This document shows positions 8,725 through 18,145 of a DNA stretch of 30,146 nt, in pieces. The notes below the pieces were generated by a model that made no database searches, was not told where the DNA came from, and saw nothing but the letters and a program-made list of their open reading frames with translations. Each line of letters starts with the position of its first letter. Position 1 is the first letter of the stretch. The stretch is from a virus, in the IMG/VR virus record IMGVR_UViG_3300008050_000192, positions 1 to 30,146 of that record. The stretch is one strand, 5' to 3'. Made by a program: the position numbers and the translations under genes.

Positions 8725-8759
8725 GGCCAGGTCTTTTTATAGGTCTGGTCTTATTTTTT
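8723..8759 (+). terminator. Intrinsic terminator after the gp26 region
   Basis: An eleven-pair stem (8723-8733 with 8742-8752, three G-U pairs) with an 8-base loop is followed by A and six T (8754-8759). It begins inside the stop codon of the preceding frame and lies just before a promoter-like motif, so it probably ends the sheath-tube-gp26 transcripts. Confidence 0.8.
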
Positions 8760-8776
8760 ATATATTTGCTCGACGT

Positions 8777-8785
8777 AACTATTTA
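8777..8785 (+). promoter_or_regulatory. Candidate late-promoter motif AACTATTTA (copy 4)
   Basis: This lies 17 bases after the terminator's T tract and 25 bases before the next ATG. The order terminator, AACTATTTA, ribosome site, ATG is the same as after the capsid gene, which strengthens the reading of both as transcription restart points. Confidence 0.5.
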
Positions 8786-8810
8786 CTAGAGAAAGAAGGA
8801 ATTTATTTAA

Positions 8811-9155
8811 ATGGCGATCCTTAATGAAGAACAACTTGTTTCAATCGAATTTGATTTGGAAGAAATGAAGAAAAATAAAGACCGGCTGGATGAAAGTTGG
8901 TTGGCCATGTTTGGCAGTACAATTAAAATTATCCTGCAAGATATGTTTGGAGGCCCAAAGGTACCGGTAGGAATTCGAGGCAAACGCTCCGATGTGAATT
9001 CGTTTGCTCGAACATTAGGAAGAGAAAAGAATTATTTAGAATCAGTGGCGAAAAACGGCCTAGATGATCCTAGAACTTTTAAAAATAAATCTAAACTGGA
9101 AATGGCCATTAAAAATTTCGAAGGCGAAACAGGATTGATTTGGCCCTTTAAATAA
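8811..9155 (+). CDS. Conserved-looking tail-region protein of unknown function
   Basis: 114 residues; ATG with AGAAGGA (8794-8800) ten bases upstream. Mixed alpha/beta composition: an acidic N-terminal helix (residues 5-30), an LAMFGSTIKIILQDMFGG segment, a short VPVGIRGKRSDVNSFARTL motif that looks like a small beta-alpha unit, and a C-terminal helix ending in TGLIWPFK. No cysteines, signal peptide or membrane segment. It sits between the gp26 region and the tape measure and is transcribed with them, so a role in tail or tape-measure assembly is plausible. I do not recognise a named family. Confidence 0.75.
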   Translation: MAILNEEQLVSIEFDLEEMKKNKDRLDESWLAMFGSTIKIILQDMFGGPKVPVGIRGKRSDVNSFARTLGREKNYLESVAKNGLDDPRTFKNKSKLEMAIKNFEGETGLIWPFK

Positions 9156-9172
9156 AAGGATTTTAATGTAAT

Positions 9173-11527
9173 ATGGCAGGTGACGATCCCAAAAAACCCA
9201 ACGCGGCAGAAGAAACTAAGGCTGAACAGGAAAGCCTAGATATTCTCAAACGTCTCTCGGAGACGGAGCGTATACGACTCGCAACCATGGAAGCGCAACA
9301 TGAGGCGCACAAGAATATGAACGAGATGGGGAAGGATTATAATAAGTTGCGGCTTGACGCCGTCAAACTTGATAGCCAACGAAAGATAGCCCTGGCTGAA
9401 GAAGCGCTAGCGCTAGCTAAAATCCTGAAAGATACAGACGAGATAACGGCTGCCACAGACCGTCTAAATGATGCTAAGAAGGAAGGTGCAAAACTCGACG
9501 CAGAGGCGGAAATATCTGCCAGAAATCAAAGAAATATAGCGATGAGAATCACCGCCCTCTCGGGCGTGGGTGATTCCTGGAAAAACACCGCCCTCGGTGG
9601 CTTTTTAAATAACCCCGCCGACGCCGGCGCCGCTCTTGCTGACACTCTGACCGTAGCAAACCTCGCAGGTTCAAGTATGATGAAGGTTGTTCAGAGTACG
9701 ATAGCCCTAGCTACGGCTCAGGACGAGGCTTTAGTTAGGTTTAGTCAGAATACGGGGCAGGCTCAACGATATGGAGATGAACTAGTCCAACTTGAGGCCG
9801 ACATGTATACCATGGGAGTCACCATGGAAGGCGCCTCTGAAACCATGACGGCTTTGGTGGAAAATGTTTATACTTTGGAAACGATGAGTAAAGCCTCTAG
9901 AACCGAACTAGAACAAACCACGGCCCTTTTAAATAAGTTCGGAGTGAGTGCTGATATCACCTCGGAAAACGTTAACCATCTCACTAAAGTAATGGGCTTT
10001 GGAGCTACAGAGGCTACGAACTTTCAAACAGAAATGTTTTTAACGGCCCAGTCACTTGGTCGACCTGCCAAAGAAATGGCCCAGAACTTTGAGAGCAGCA
10101 AAAAACAGATGGCCAAATTTGGCAAAGCAAGCACCGGTGTTTTTAAGAAATTATATATTAATGCAAAAAAAGCCGGAATGGAAGTCGAACAATTATTAAA
10201 TATTACTGAAAAATTTGATACTTTCGACGGCGCCGCAGAATCGGTTGGTAAATTAAATGCAATGTTGGGCGGCTCATTTTTAAATTCGATGGAGATGGTT
10301 ACGACCACAGATCCAAGCGAGAGAATGAAGATGCTGTCGGATGCTGTAAATCAGGCGGGCGTTTCTTTTGATGATATGGGTTATTACCAACGGAAGGCCC
10401 TAACTGAGGCGATGGGTTTGTCCGATGTTAGTGAACTTGCTCAAGTAATGGCTGGAGATTTTGATAATATGGCCGGCGGCGCCCAGAAGAGCCAAGCAGA
10501 ATTACTTGAACTGGCCAAACAACAGAAAGATTTTAATTCTATAAAAGATGAATACACGCAGATTATGCGATCATTCGCCGCTTCCATGCTCCCCGTCGTC
10601 AAGCTTCTGGGACAGTTTATGGATATCATAGGCAAGTTTATAAGTATCAGTCCCGCTGTGCCATATCTTATATTTGGAATATCAGCTGCAGTCCTAGCTT
10701 TTAAGCTCCAACTCTCCCTGGCGAATGTTGAAATGACTAAAACCAAGTTGCTTATGATGGGAAAAGCGGGAATAGTCGGGGCCATGGTACTGCTATTCGC
10801 GGCATTTACCCAGATGGAGACTCCGGGCCGAATCTTAACTTTGGTTCTCATGGGAATCGGCGCCGCGTTCCTTTTCATGCACGCTTCATCTATGGGAATT
10901 TTCACGGCTATTTCATTGGTGGTTACGGGAATTCTTATGTTGATATATTGGCTTGTAGAGGCCCAGGTGGGATCCAGCTTTGTAGAACTGCTTATTATGG
11001 TCGGGAGTATCTTCGTCGCTATGGGTGTGGCTATTTATATGGCCGCTGGGGCGGCTCCAGTACTTGCATTTGGCCTTCTTGCCATCGCGGCCGCCTTGGT
11101 TGTTCTCGGACTGGGCGTATTGACTATGTGGGCTATCTCTAAAGGTCTTAGTTGGATAGCGGATTCTGTAGAAAGAATGGACGTGAGTAAACTTTCTGCG
11201 CTAACCGATCTTTTTACTGCCCTATCTTTGGTTACGGGTGAAGCGGCAGATAACATTGCGCGTATGGGCGCCGGGATTTACGCCATGGGCGCAGGTTTCA
11301 CCATGATGGCTGTAAATCCCCTGGCTCTTGCGATGGCCCCCGCAATCATGGGCGGTGTCGCCGTAGGCGCAACAGCAGCAGGAGCCAAGGGCGCCGGAGG
11401 AAAGGCTGCAAAGCCGAAGCCTCAGAAATTAGAAGTGACGCTGATGATGGATTCTGTTAAGATGGGCAATTGGGCTGGCGAAATTGCTGATGGGAGAATT
11501 AAAAAAGCGGGGAATATAAACGGATAG
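9173..11527 (+). CDS. Tail tape measure protein
   Basis: 784 residues from ATG 9173, with AAAAGGA about 12 bases upstream. Residues about 15-130 are highly charged heptad-rich helix (coiled coil). A long helical middle is rich in Met, Thr and Ala. About five hydrophobic, membrane-like segments lie at residues 490-670, followed by a small C-terminal domain (about 740-784) after an Ala/Gly/Lys linker. Coiled coil plus hydrophobic helices is the hallmark of tape measures, which set tail length and may enter the host membrane during ejection. T4 gp29, the functional counterpart, has 590 residues; a longer protein would mean a longer tail. It is the only gene of this type in the tail block. Two separate genes or a different membrane protein are less likely. 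Confidence 0.82.
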   Translation: MAGDDPKKPNAAEETKAEQESLDILKRLSETERIRLATMEAQHEAHKNMNEMGKDYNKLRLDAVKLDSQRKIALAEEALALAKILKDTDEITAATDRLNDAKKEGAKLDAEAEISARNQRNIAMRITALSGVGDSWKNTALGGFLNNPADAGAALADTLTVANLAGSSMMKVVQSTIALATAQDEALVRFSQNTGQAQRYGDELVQLEADMYTMGVTMEGASETMTALVENVYTLETMSKASRTELEQTTALLNKFGVSADITSENVNHLTKVMGFGATEATNFQTEMFLTAQSLGRPAKEMAQNFESSKKQMAKFGKASTGVFKKLYINAKKAGMEVEQLLNITEKFDTFDGAAESVGKLNAMLGGSFLNSMEMVTTTDPSERMKMLSDAVNQAGVSFDDMGYYQRKALTEAMGLSDVSELAQVMAGDFDNMAGGAQKSQAELLELAKQQKDFNSIKDEYTQIMRSFAASMLPVVKLLGQFMDIIGKFISISPAVPYLIFGISAAVLAFKLQLSLANVEMTKTKLLMMGKAGIVGAMVLLFAAFTQMETPGRILTLVLMGIGAAFLFMHASSMGIFTAISLVVTGILMLIYWLVEAQVGSSFVELLIMVGSIFVAMGVAIYMAAGAAPVLAFGLLAIAAALVVLGLGVLTMWAISKGLSWIADSVERMDVSKLSALTDLFTALSLVTGEAADNIARMGAGIYAMGAGFTMMAVNPLALAMAPAIMGGVAVGATAAGAKGAGGKAAKPKPQKLEVTLMMDSVKMGNWAGEIADGRIKKAGNING

Positions 11528-11552
11528 CTAATTAGGATCACGGGAGATTGGA

Positions 11553-12560
11553 ATGGGAAGAACTAAAAAACTTTTAAAGACATTATCGGACGAGCAGGGC
11601 CCCAAGACAGAGGCCAACCCGGCAGAGATGACTGCACAACAACAAAAATTTGATGCAGAGCACGCGCCTGTTCAAAAACAAAGCCCCTTCCAGGGTGCAG
11701 GAGTCGACAGGCCTGACTATCATAATATTCCCTTTGGCCAAACGGGATTTTCAGACCCGACTAATATATATGCTAACAAAGGTTATTGGATTAAAATCAC
11801 CGGACTTTCTTCTAATCAAACGGTTCAGTTTAAGGGCATGCTCACGGAATTTACGGACAGTTATGCGGTCAACTGGAACAAGGAAGAGTTAATTCAGCGG
11901 AATGATATCATCGCAACCTATAAAAACACCATGCGAACTATATCTTTAGCCTGGACTGTGCCGGCCGCAAGTATTCACGAGGCCAAAGTTAATCTCTCCA
12001 ATACCGCCCAACTGGTAAAAATGCTCTATGGACGCTATGAGAGTTTGGGTAACACAGCTGGACAATCAGCTCTCGTGAGACCTCCCCTCATCCAAGTAAA
12101 ATTTTCTAATTTATTACAGGGAGCGGACTCCAACGGCCTTTATGTGGTAGTCGGTGGATTAGACTTTTCTCCAGATCTGGACGCGGGGTTCTTTGATCCC
12201 GATGATCAACTCTGGCCCAAAAGTTTCACTTTGAGTCTAGAGGGGGATGTTCTACATAAAGAAAAGCTTGGATGGTCTAGTGCTAAAGAGTGGCGCGGAG
12301 AAACAGAAGGTGCTTTTCCTTTTGTTCCCAAAGGCTTATTCAGTACGGAATTTGAAGGATCCGAAGACCAGGGTGCCAACGCTCCCTTTAGATCGATTCC
12401 GGACGCCATAGAACTCGACGCCCAAATCAAAGAAGCCATGAGACAGGCAGACGAAGCCCTGGCAGACAGTCGAAAAGCCAACGAAGCTGCACAAGAAGCC
12501 ATGACAGATGTTCAAGAAGAAGCGGCCCGAGTGCGCAAGATAATGGGAGGAGGTAGCTAA
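11553..12560 (+). CDS. Tail tube cap / baseplate hub-tube connector (gp48/gp54-like position)
   Basis: 335 residues; ATG with GGGAG (11542-11546) six bases upstream. The N-terminal 65 residues are polar and probably disordered. The core (about 75-235) has alternating beta strands: KGYWIKITGLSSNQTVQFKGML, RTISLAWTVPAA, a helix with KVNLSNTAQLVKMLYGRYE, then PPLIQVKFSNLLQ and a YVVVGGLDFSPDLDAGFF hairpin, which looks like a tube-fold domain. The last 60 residues are an acidic Ala-rich helix. In T4, gp48 and gp54 cap the baseplate hub and start the tube, and they follow the tape-measure gene as this one does. The fold and role are inferred from strand pattern and position only. Confidence 0.5.
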   Translation: MGRTKKLLKTLSDEQGPKTEANPAEMTAQQQKFDAEHAPVQKQSPFQGAGVDRPDYHNIPFGQTGFSDPTNIYANKGYWIKITGLSSNQTVQFKGMLTEFTDSYAVNWNKEELIQRNDIIATYKNTMRTISLAWTVPAASIHEAKVNLSNTAQLVKMLYGRYESLGNTAGQSALVRPPLIQVKFSNLLQGADSNGLYVVVGGLDFSPDLDAGFFDPDDQLWPKSFTLSLEGDVLHKEKLGWSSAKEWRGETEGAFPFVPKGLFSTEFEGSEDQGANAPFRSIPDAIELDAQIKEAMRQADEALADSRKANEAAQEAMTDVQEEAARVRKIMGGGS

Positions 12561-12914
12561 ATGTCATCAGGAAGATATGATAATAGGGAAGAGCGATTTA
12601 ACGAGGCAGAATTATATTATGAAATCCTTTCGAAGCGGGGAGTGAAGAGGGTTAAGCAATACTTGACGCCAGAAATTCACACCCTGACTGTAACCGAACG
12701 CAAGAACCTTACTACCATTCAGCATGTGTGGAAAACAGGAGATCGATTTTATAAGTTGGCTCACAAATATTACGGTGAGCCCGAGTATTGGTGGATCATT
12801 CCCTGGTATAACCAGATGCCTACAGAGAATCATGTGAATTTGGGCCAAATTATATTAATTCCTTTCCCGCCAGAAAGGTTAGCAAGTTTATATACGGAAG
12901 CGAATAATGGCTAG
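12561..12914 (+). CDS. 53: Baseplate wedge protein with LysM-like domain, gp53-like
   Basis: 117 residues; the ATG follows the previous stop codon with no gap, and GGAGG lies in the end of the previous gene. Residues about 55-105 form a LysM-like unit: TIQHVWKTGDRFYKLAHKYY, then EPEYWWIIPWYNQM and VNLGQIILIPFPP. In T4, gp53 has a LysM-type fold and clamps neighbouring baseplate wedges around the hub; the WWIIPWYN segment matches that family. It is shorter than T4 gp53 (196 residues). There is no signal peptide, so a secreted peptidoglycan-binding role is unlikely. It overlaps the next gene by 8 bases. Confidence 0.72.
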   Translation: MSSGRYDNREERFNEAELYYEILSKRGVKRVKQYLTPEIHTLTVTERKNLTTIQHVWKTGDRFYKLAHKYYGEPEYWWIIPWYNQMPTENHVNLGQIILIPFPPERLASLYTEANNG

Positions 12915-15900
12915 CAAAACCCAAGAAGAACGCGAGAAAGAAAAGCGCCTAAATGTTTCTACGGGGCAGGCACCCAAGGGGTATCACAATTTTTCTTGGA
13001 ATCCCACGAGCCAAAAACAGGCCCTGATTATCAACACTCAGGTTTCGAGCGAACTCAATGGCAAACCATGCACAGTTTTTGATCTTATAGCACTCGAAGG
13101 TTCCGTCGGACTTGATAGGATCCAGGGCCTGACAAAGATCTTTGGCGCGAAGAACCTCGATGGACCATCCAGAGATCAAGCGGAATATCTTTATGATAAA
13201 TACGCCCCCGACGATGATCCATTTAAGGCCACAAGTAACCCGAGTTCGGGTGTTCGAACCGGCGCCTGGGCAGACGTACCAGGGATACGCCAGAATATTG
13301 CTGCCAATTTCTTTTCCAAAGTGGTGTTACAGGACGCCATTATGGATTTTGTAGGGGCGTCTAATGTGCGTTATCAAAATATTTCAAGTTTTGGCATGCA
13401 AGATAATCCATTTGTTTCCATCCACACCGCCGGCACAGTTGTGGAAAGACAAGATGCACTCCGATTTCCCTATACGCGCGCAAAGGGTACTTTCTCGTCG
13501 CGGGCACACTCGGCCAATGTAGCCCCAGGCGACAAATACCAATCGGTGATGAGCCACCCCTTTCAAATGGTGGCTCGGGTGGGTCAGACAATCGATGCTA
13601 ATAATTACGAGAATCTTGCGTCCTTTGTCCCATCCGGCCCGGGCGTGCCAACACAAATAGTTATTACCGAAGATATGTTACCTTTTAAGGGCAAGTATTT
13701 TCGGATGACGTTGGAGGACTTCCTGGTGGAGACTGGGATTGATATTCGCGCCCTTCTCGCGTCTGGTACCGGAACGGAGGCAGACGCAAAAAAAGCCGAT
13801 GGGTTGGCTGGCCTTCCCCGCTCAAACGCCCGATATGTAATGTTAGGCTATGGCGGCCTCACAGCGAAGGATATTTTATCTTATAACTATTTTGTTATTA
13901 ATAAAGACCAGGCGAAAAAGGACTTCCGCGCTCCCGCTGAGATGAGAGAATTAGAGCGGGAATATGCCGCAACCACGGATAAGGACAAGAAAGAAAAACT
14001 CAAGGAGAAGATGCTGGCCCTCCGAAAGAAAGAAAACCGCGACCCGTGCAGTACTCTGGATACTGCCAACATGTCGCTAGATCTTTCCATGAAAGATCTC
14101 GTTATGAGCGAGAAATGTATTTTGGCCTCTAACATATTAAATTTAGCTCAACTGAAACAAAAACGAGATCGACGTATTGAAGCCTACAAAAGAGTAGAGA
14201 TGGCCCATGGGAGCCCTCCTGAATTTATTAATAAATTATTTATGCAAAAAGGTTGGTCCAACTTTATCCAAAAGAGCACCAATATCCAATTATCTCATTT
14301 GGTACCAGTTTATAGATTTTATAAAGTCTTTTACAATGCCCAAGGTTGCCCCCACGATGAACAAGAAATGACATTTCCCCAACAAACAAATTTCTCCAGC
14401 ATGACGAATGACAACGCCATGAAAGGCCAAGTAGGTATCAAAAATATCACCTGGGAATACATCAGTGATAACCCGGCTACAATACGCAATGACGTGAGAG
14501 CTTCTGTGACTTTGTTTTTTCAGAATTTTGATGAACTAACCACACCGCGCAAAGGCGCCGGCAGCCGAAAATGGAGTTATTTAGATTTCTTGAGGCGCCC
14601 CGCTCGCGACATGCAAGATCTCCAAGCGAAAGTGGCCGCTGCCCAAGCCGGCCGTAAAAAGACGGCAGCAGCTAAATGTGCTAAAGGGGCTCCCACAAAA
14701 GGAACAATCGGCGCCGCCGGTCGACAACCCGTTCTCAATGACCGCGATGGTATTACACATTTTGAAATGAAAATGGTCGTCGGCTGGGCGCCCGCAAAAG
14801 GCGCGATATTTGATTCCGATATGAAAGACGGCGTCAAACATAACATCACACCCCTATTCTTAACGATGATTGATCATGAATTCGATATCGGCCAGGATGG
14901 GGTCTTTACTTTGACTCTACACTACCGCGCTCGAATCGAAGGACTTTTATCGGACAGCAAAGCCAATGTTCTGGCCACTCCTTTTGTCCGCGCTCGTCGT
15001 AGTGAGGTAAATAATGAGTTGGCCGAAGCTAAAGTTTATTGTGATCAGGCGGCGGTCAAAACAGCAGAGACAAAATTAGATAATATTAATCAATGGGCCA
15101 GGGCCTGGATGGCGGACTCCTTGTTGGCGGAACTCGCCGAAGGGGTGTATGATATGGATGGCAATTCTCAGATCTATACTGGTCGGGTAACCCGAGAACT
15201 GATTAAACAGGCGCAGTGGCAGCAAACGAAAGTTAAATTAGATTCTAAAAATACTACTATAACCAACCCGGGCGCGCTGGGTATCCAGGGCGCTAAAAGC
15301 TCCTGGCAGGCCTTCACTGAAAATCGGGCAGTTATGGTGGGACAGTCTTTAGATTTGGCCGGCCAGAAATTCGCCAGAGGAAAGGGCATAAATTTAAAAA
15401 CGGATACTGATGACGCCGATTATCGTCAATACGTCAAAAACGTTGCAGGCCAAGACGCGCAGCAAGTCCAAGACCATCAGGAGGCGGTTAAAGAGCGCCG
15501 CGCGATAGTGGAGGAAGAAGCTAAGGGGACTTGGACGAATTGGTTCGGCAGCTTTACGGATCCGGTCTTGGCCGGCCAAATCAGAGATGAGGCCGCCACC
15601 CAACTTCTTATCACTGACGGCTCAGTGACCAAAGGAGGGGACACTCTCACGGTAGATGAATTTTTAGATTTAGATTCTAAGGGTGGTATCAACGACCCAG
15701 CGAAGAAGGATAGCGATCATTGGGATATTAATTTTGTTTTCGCCTCCGATCTGTTCGAAGAACTCGCCAAACATGCTCTGGATTATACTGATGTCAACGT
15801 GGGGGAAACTAGTGTGGCGTATGCGCCCTGTGTGTCCAAAAATGTAAAACTTCTATTGGGCCCTCTGACTTTAAAGGACCCCTTTGGCCCGGGCTATAAA

Positions 15901-16845
15901 ACTATAAATATGGGGGATATTCCAATTTCGCTTAGAGCCATTCGTAAATGGTTTGTAAGAAATGTGACCGATTCTAATAGGACCAGTCTGGGTCTTTTAC
16001 CATGTCTTCGAAGCCTCCTCCAAGAATCGCTGGTGGATATTTTTAATGCAGAATGTTTCCAGGGAACCATGCGGCAAAAGATTACTTTTAAGACGGGCAT
16101 GGTTTCGATGCCCTCTGTCGGAGACAAAAGCCCCATCGAAGCCAGGGGGACAACATATGGAGATTTCTCAACAGACCCGGCGATCAAAAAGTCGACATAT
16201 AAAAATAACATGGACTTAAAACACATTACCCCCACTGCGCCGCTTTATACTGTAGATCCTTGGAAGAAGACTACTTCCATGTTTCATTATATTTATCTTT
16301 ACGCTGAAACATCCAATCCCGAGAAAGGCTGGGCCGGCAAACATGACGCGGACTTTAAGAGGGGCATTTATCATCTCTATATGGGCGCCGAAAACGGTTT
16401 GGTAAAGGCAATTAAATTCGCAAAGACTGACCAGCCTTTCCTAAGAGAAGCGCGTTTTGAGCAAGATTCCTATAATCCTCTTGCGGAACTCGCAACGGTC
16501 TATAAAGCGAATGTGAACATGGTAGGTAATACCATGTTCCATCCAGGACAATATGTCTATCTAAATATGCAGCCCCTCGGAAAGGATCTGGGACACCCAA
16601 GTACTCCTGGCACGCATGCCAACCAGTTAGGCCTCGGCGGCTATCATTTGATCACTAAAGTTAAAAACGAAATAAGCGGCGATAATGTATTTTCGACCGA
16701 TCTCGAATGCCTCTTCGATAATAGCGGAGATGGATCGTCGCGACTCTCGTCCGGCCTAAATGCATCCACGGAAGAATGTCCCGAAGAAAGCGAGACTGAT
16801 CTCAGCGCGCCAAAGACAGCAGCCGGCGGCGTGGGGAGTCCCTAA
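12907..16845 (+). CDS. Giant baseplate/hub structural protein
   Basis: 1312 residues, ATG overlapping the previous stop. No signal peptide. Several parts can be seen: an N-terminal region with LEGSVGLDRIQGL; a charged helical insert at about 330-390; a beta-rich core near 460-560 with SHLVPVYRFYKVFYNAQ and KNITWEYISDNPATIRNDVRASVTLFFQNFDEL; a second helical insert with an Ala/Lys stretch near 575-605; and a C-terminal domain with FHPGQYVYLNMQPLG and GLGGYHLITKVKNEI. The last resembles the end of hub proteins of large myoviruses. The strand pattern of the core (Glu-Tyr with NPATIRNDV and a LFFQNFD strand) is of the type seen in phage hub proteins. The size suggests a fusion of hub modules (gp27/gp5-like). 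No lysozyme motif was recognised. Confidence 0.5.
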   Translation: MASKTQEEREKEKRLNVSTGQAPKGYHNFSWNPTSQKQALIINTQVSSELNGKPCTVFDLIALEGSVGLDRIQGLTKIFGAKNLDGPSRDQAEYLYDKYAPDDDPFKATSNPSSGVRTGAWADVPGIRQNIAANFFSKVVLQDAIMDFVGASNVRYQNISSFGMQDNPFVSIHTAGTVVERQDALRFPYTRAKGTFSSRAHSANVAPGDKYQSVMSHPFQMVARVGQTIDANNYENLASFVPSGPGVPTQIVITEDMLPFKGKYFRMTLEDFLVETGIDIRALLASGTGTEADAKKADGLAGLPRSNARYVMLGYGGLTAKDILSYNYFVINKDQAKKDFRAPAEMRELEREYAATTDKDKKEKLKEKMLALRKKENRDPCSTLDTANMSLDLSMKDLVMSEKCILASNILNLAQLKQKRDRRIEAYKRVEMAHGSPPEFINKLFMQKGWSNFIQKSTNIQLSHLVPVYRFYKVFYNAQGCPHDEQEMTFPQQTNFSSMTNDNAMKGQVGIKNITWEYISDNPATIRNDVRASVTLFFQNFDELTTPRKGAGSRKWSYLDFLRRPARDMQDLQAKVAAAQAGRKKTAAAKCAKGAPTKGTIGAAGRQPVLNDRDGITHFEMKMVVGWAPAKGAIFDSDMKDGVKHNITPLFLTMIDHEFDIGQDGVFTLTLHYRARIEGLLSDSKANVLATPFVRARRSEVNNELAEAKVYCDQAAVKTAETKLDNINQWARAWMADSLLAELAEGVYDMDGNSQIYTGRVTRELIKQAQWQQTKVKLDSKNTTITNPGALGIQGAKSSWQAFTENRAVMVGQSLDLAGQKFARGKGINLKTDTDDADYRQYVKNVAGQDAQQVQDHQEAVKERRAIVEEEAKGTWTNWFGSFTDPVLAGQIRDEAATQLLITDGSVTKGGDTLTVDEFLDLDSKGGINDPAKKDSDHWDINFVFASDLFEELAKHALDYTDVNVGETSVAYAPCVSKNVKLLLGPLTLKDPFGPGYKTINMGDIPISLRAIRKWFVRNVTDSNRTSLGLLPCLRSLLQESLVDIFNAECFQGTMRQKITFKTGMVSMPSVGDKSPIEARGTTYGDFSTDPAIKKSTYKNNMDLKHITPTAPLYTVDPWKKTTSMFHYIYLYAETSNPEKGWAGKHDADFKRGIYHLYMGAENGLVKAIKFAKTDQPFLREARFEQDSYNPLAELATVYKANVNMVGNTMFHPGQYVYLNMQPLGKDLGHPSTPGTHANQLGLGGYHLITKVKNEISGDNVFSTDLECLFDNSGDGSSRLSSGLNASTEECPEESETDLSAPKTAAGGVGSP

Positions 16846-18140
16846 TGGCTGATCCTTTGCCATCTTCTTTTTTTGATGCCTCTAATGGCTCAACTACTTT
16901 TGATTTGTTTTTAAAGAGAGAAATTTATAGAGCCTATGCTTTTTACGACAATGACAACCCCGCAGAATTTACACTTCCGGCCCCTATCCGAGATTTTTGG
17001 AATCAGGAGGATTTTTTTTACGGGCGCCTGAACACCGACATGGTACCGGCAAGCTGTTCTCCCGGCTCTCTCTCTTTAATAGAGGAAAATGTAAAGGTAG
17101 TGAATTTCGTGGCTGCGGCCTATCGTGAAATGAAAAAAGAGATAGAATATTGCGCCAAAAAAGGACGCTTCCCCACTCCCGCCCCTCCCATTACCAACTT
17201 TAAGGCCACATATGGATATACCGCGCCTACGGTGGATTATAATCGACAACAGAGGCACATTCGACAACTATCGATTCGCGTGTTGGCTAATGATGCTACT
17301 ATCACCTCCTTTGACGACTTTTTACCTCGATTTTTACAATTATTAAAAGAAGCCGCCGTCGAGACCTCCATCTCACGGTCATCAAGCGTGGTCAGTTCCG
17401 CCACCGGCATCCTATCAAGCGGGCTAGCCTTAGAAATAGGGGATTACGACGCAGATTCTGACATTGAAAAAATAAAAGATTTCACCCGGAGCCTAGCTTT
17501 CAACTTTTATAAAAATATAGCCCTTAAATATGGGTTTTATATTGATATGAACGCTCCTTGGCGTTTGGTTGCAAATCTCTCCTCTCCAGCTATGCAAAAA
17601 TTCATGAGTCTCTATCTCAACGGACCAACCGGTCCCACTTCTTTTTTTTCGGCCTATACTGAGCCCACCTTCTTGCGGGATATCTCGGAGTTGCAGCTTT
17701 TGGCGGTGAGTACCTATAACGGCATAGTGAGGTCACGACCGAAAATAAAAAAACAACAACATCGCAATGGTAAAATGCGCACGACTACTATTTTGCGACA
17801 ACCCGTGCGCCTAGACCAAGTGGAAGATCACTTTTCATATCTCCATTGGCTGCGTTTCTATGTTCAGTTAAAGAATGTGGAAAAGGGAACTAAATTTTCA
17901 GAGGCGCGCCTAGATCATATTTTTAATAATTCTAAAAATATTGTAAAGACCCTTGACAAGACGCAGGCTTTACGTTATATTAATAAGAAGTTTGATGATT
18001 TAAGGTTCATTAATGGATCCCTCAATTACGATGTGTATAAGAGATACTACGCAAGTTTAGATAAATCTAAGTGGTCTTTTAAGAATTTTGAGGAATTTTA
18101 TACACAGGTGGTGTCGCTCGGCACTTACAAAAGATATTAG
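16845..18140 (+). CDS. Unknown protein of the baseplate gene block
   Basis: 431 residues; its ATG shares one base with the previous stop (TAATG), so translation is probably coupled and the two proteins may act together. It is soluble and alpha/beta, rich in Phe, Tyr and Arg. Visible segments are PIRDFWNQEDFFYGRLN (residues about 46-62), a Ser-rich stretch at about 183-200, a basic patch RPKIKKQQHRNGKMRT near 300, and a C-terminal region with FVQL/KNVEKGTKFSEARLDHIF-type helices ending KRY. I recognise no family. Position argues for a virion component, perhaps a wedge or tail-fibre attachment protein. It is followed within 6 bases by the polymerase gene. Confidence 0.6.
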   Translation: MADPLPSSFFDASNGSTTFDLFLKREIYRAYAFYDNDNPAEFTLPAPIRDFWNQEDFFYGRLNTDMVPASCSPGSLSLIEENVKVVNFVAAAYREMKKEIEYCAKKGRFPTPAPPITNFKATYGYTAPTVDYNRQQRHIRQLSIRVLANDATITSFDDFLPRFLQLLKEAAVETSISRSSSVVSSATGILSSGLALEIGDYDADSDIEKIKDFTRSLAFNFYKNIALKYGFYIDMNAPWRLVANLSSPAMQKFMSLYLNGPTGPTSFFSAYTEPTFLRDISELQLLAVSTYNGIVRSRPKIKKQQHRNGKMRTTTILRQPVRLDQVEDHFSYLHWLRFYVQLKNVEKGTKFSEARLDHIFNNSKNIVKTLDKTQALRYINKKFDDLRFINGSLNYDVYKRYYASLDKSKWSFKNFEEFYTQVVSLGTYKRY

Positions 18141-18145
18141 GAGAT

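Noticed and set aside
10441-10905. 154-codon minus-strand frame inside the tape measure gene
   Set aside because: It lies opposite a well-supported gene, has no ribosome site or family resemblance, and no minus-strand gene is seen elsewhere in the window.
15894-16235. 113-codon minus-strand frame inside the giant baseplate gene
   Set aside because: Low-complexity shadow of the coding strand with no independent support.
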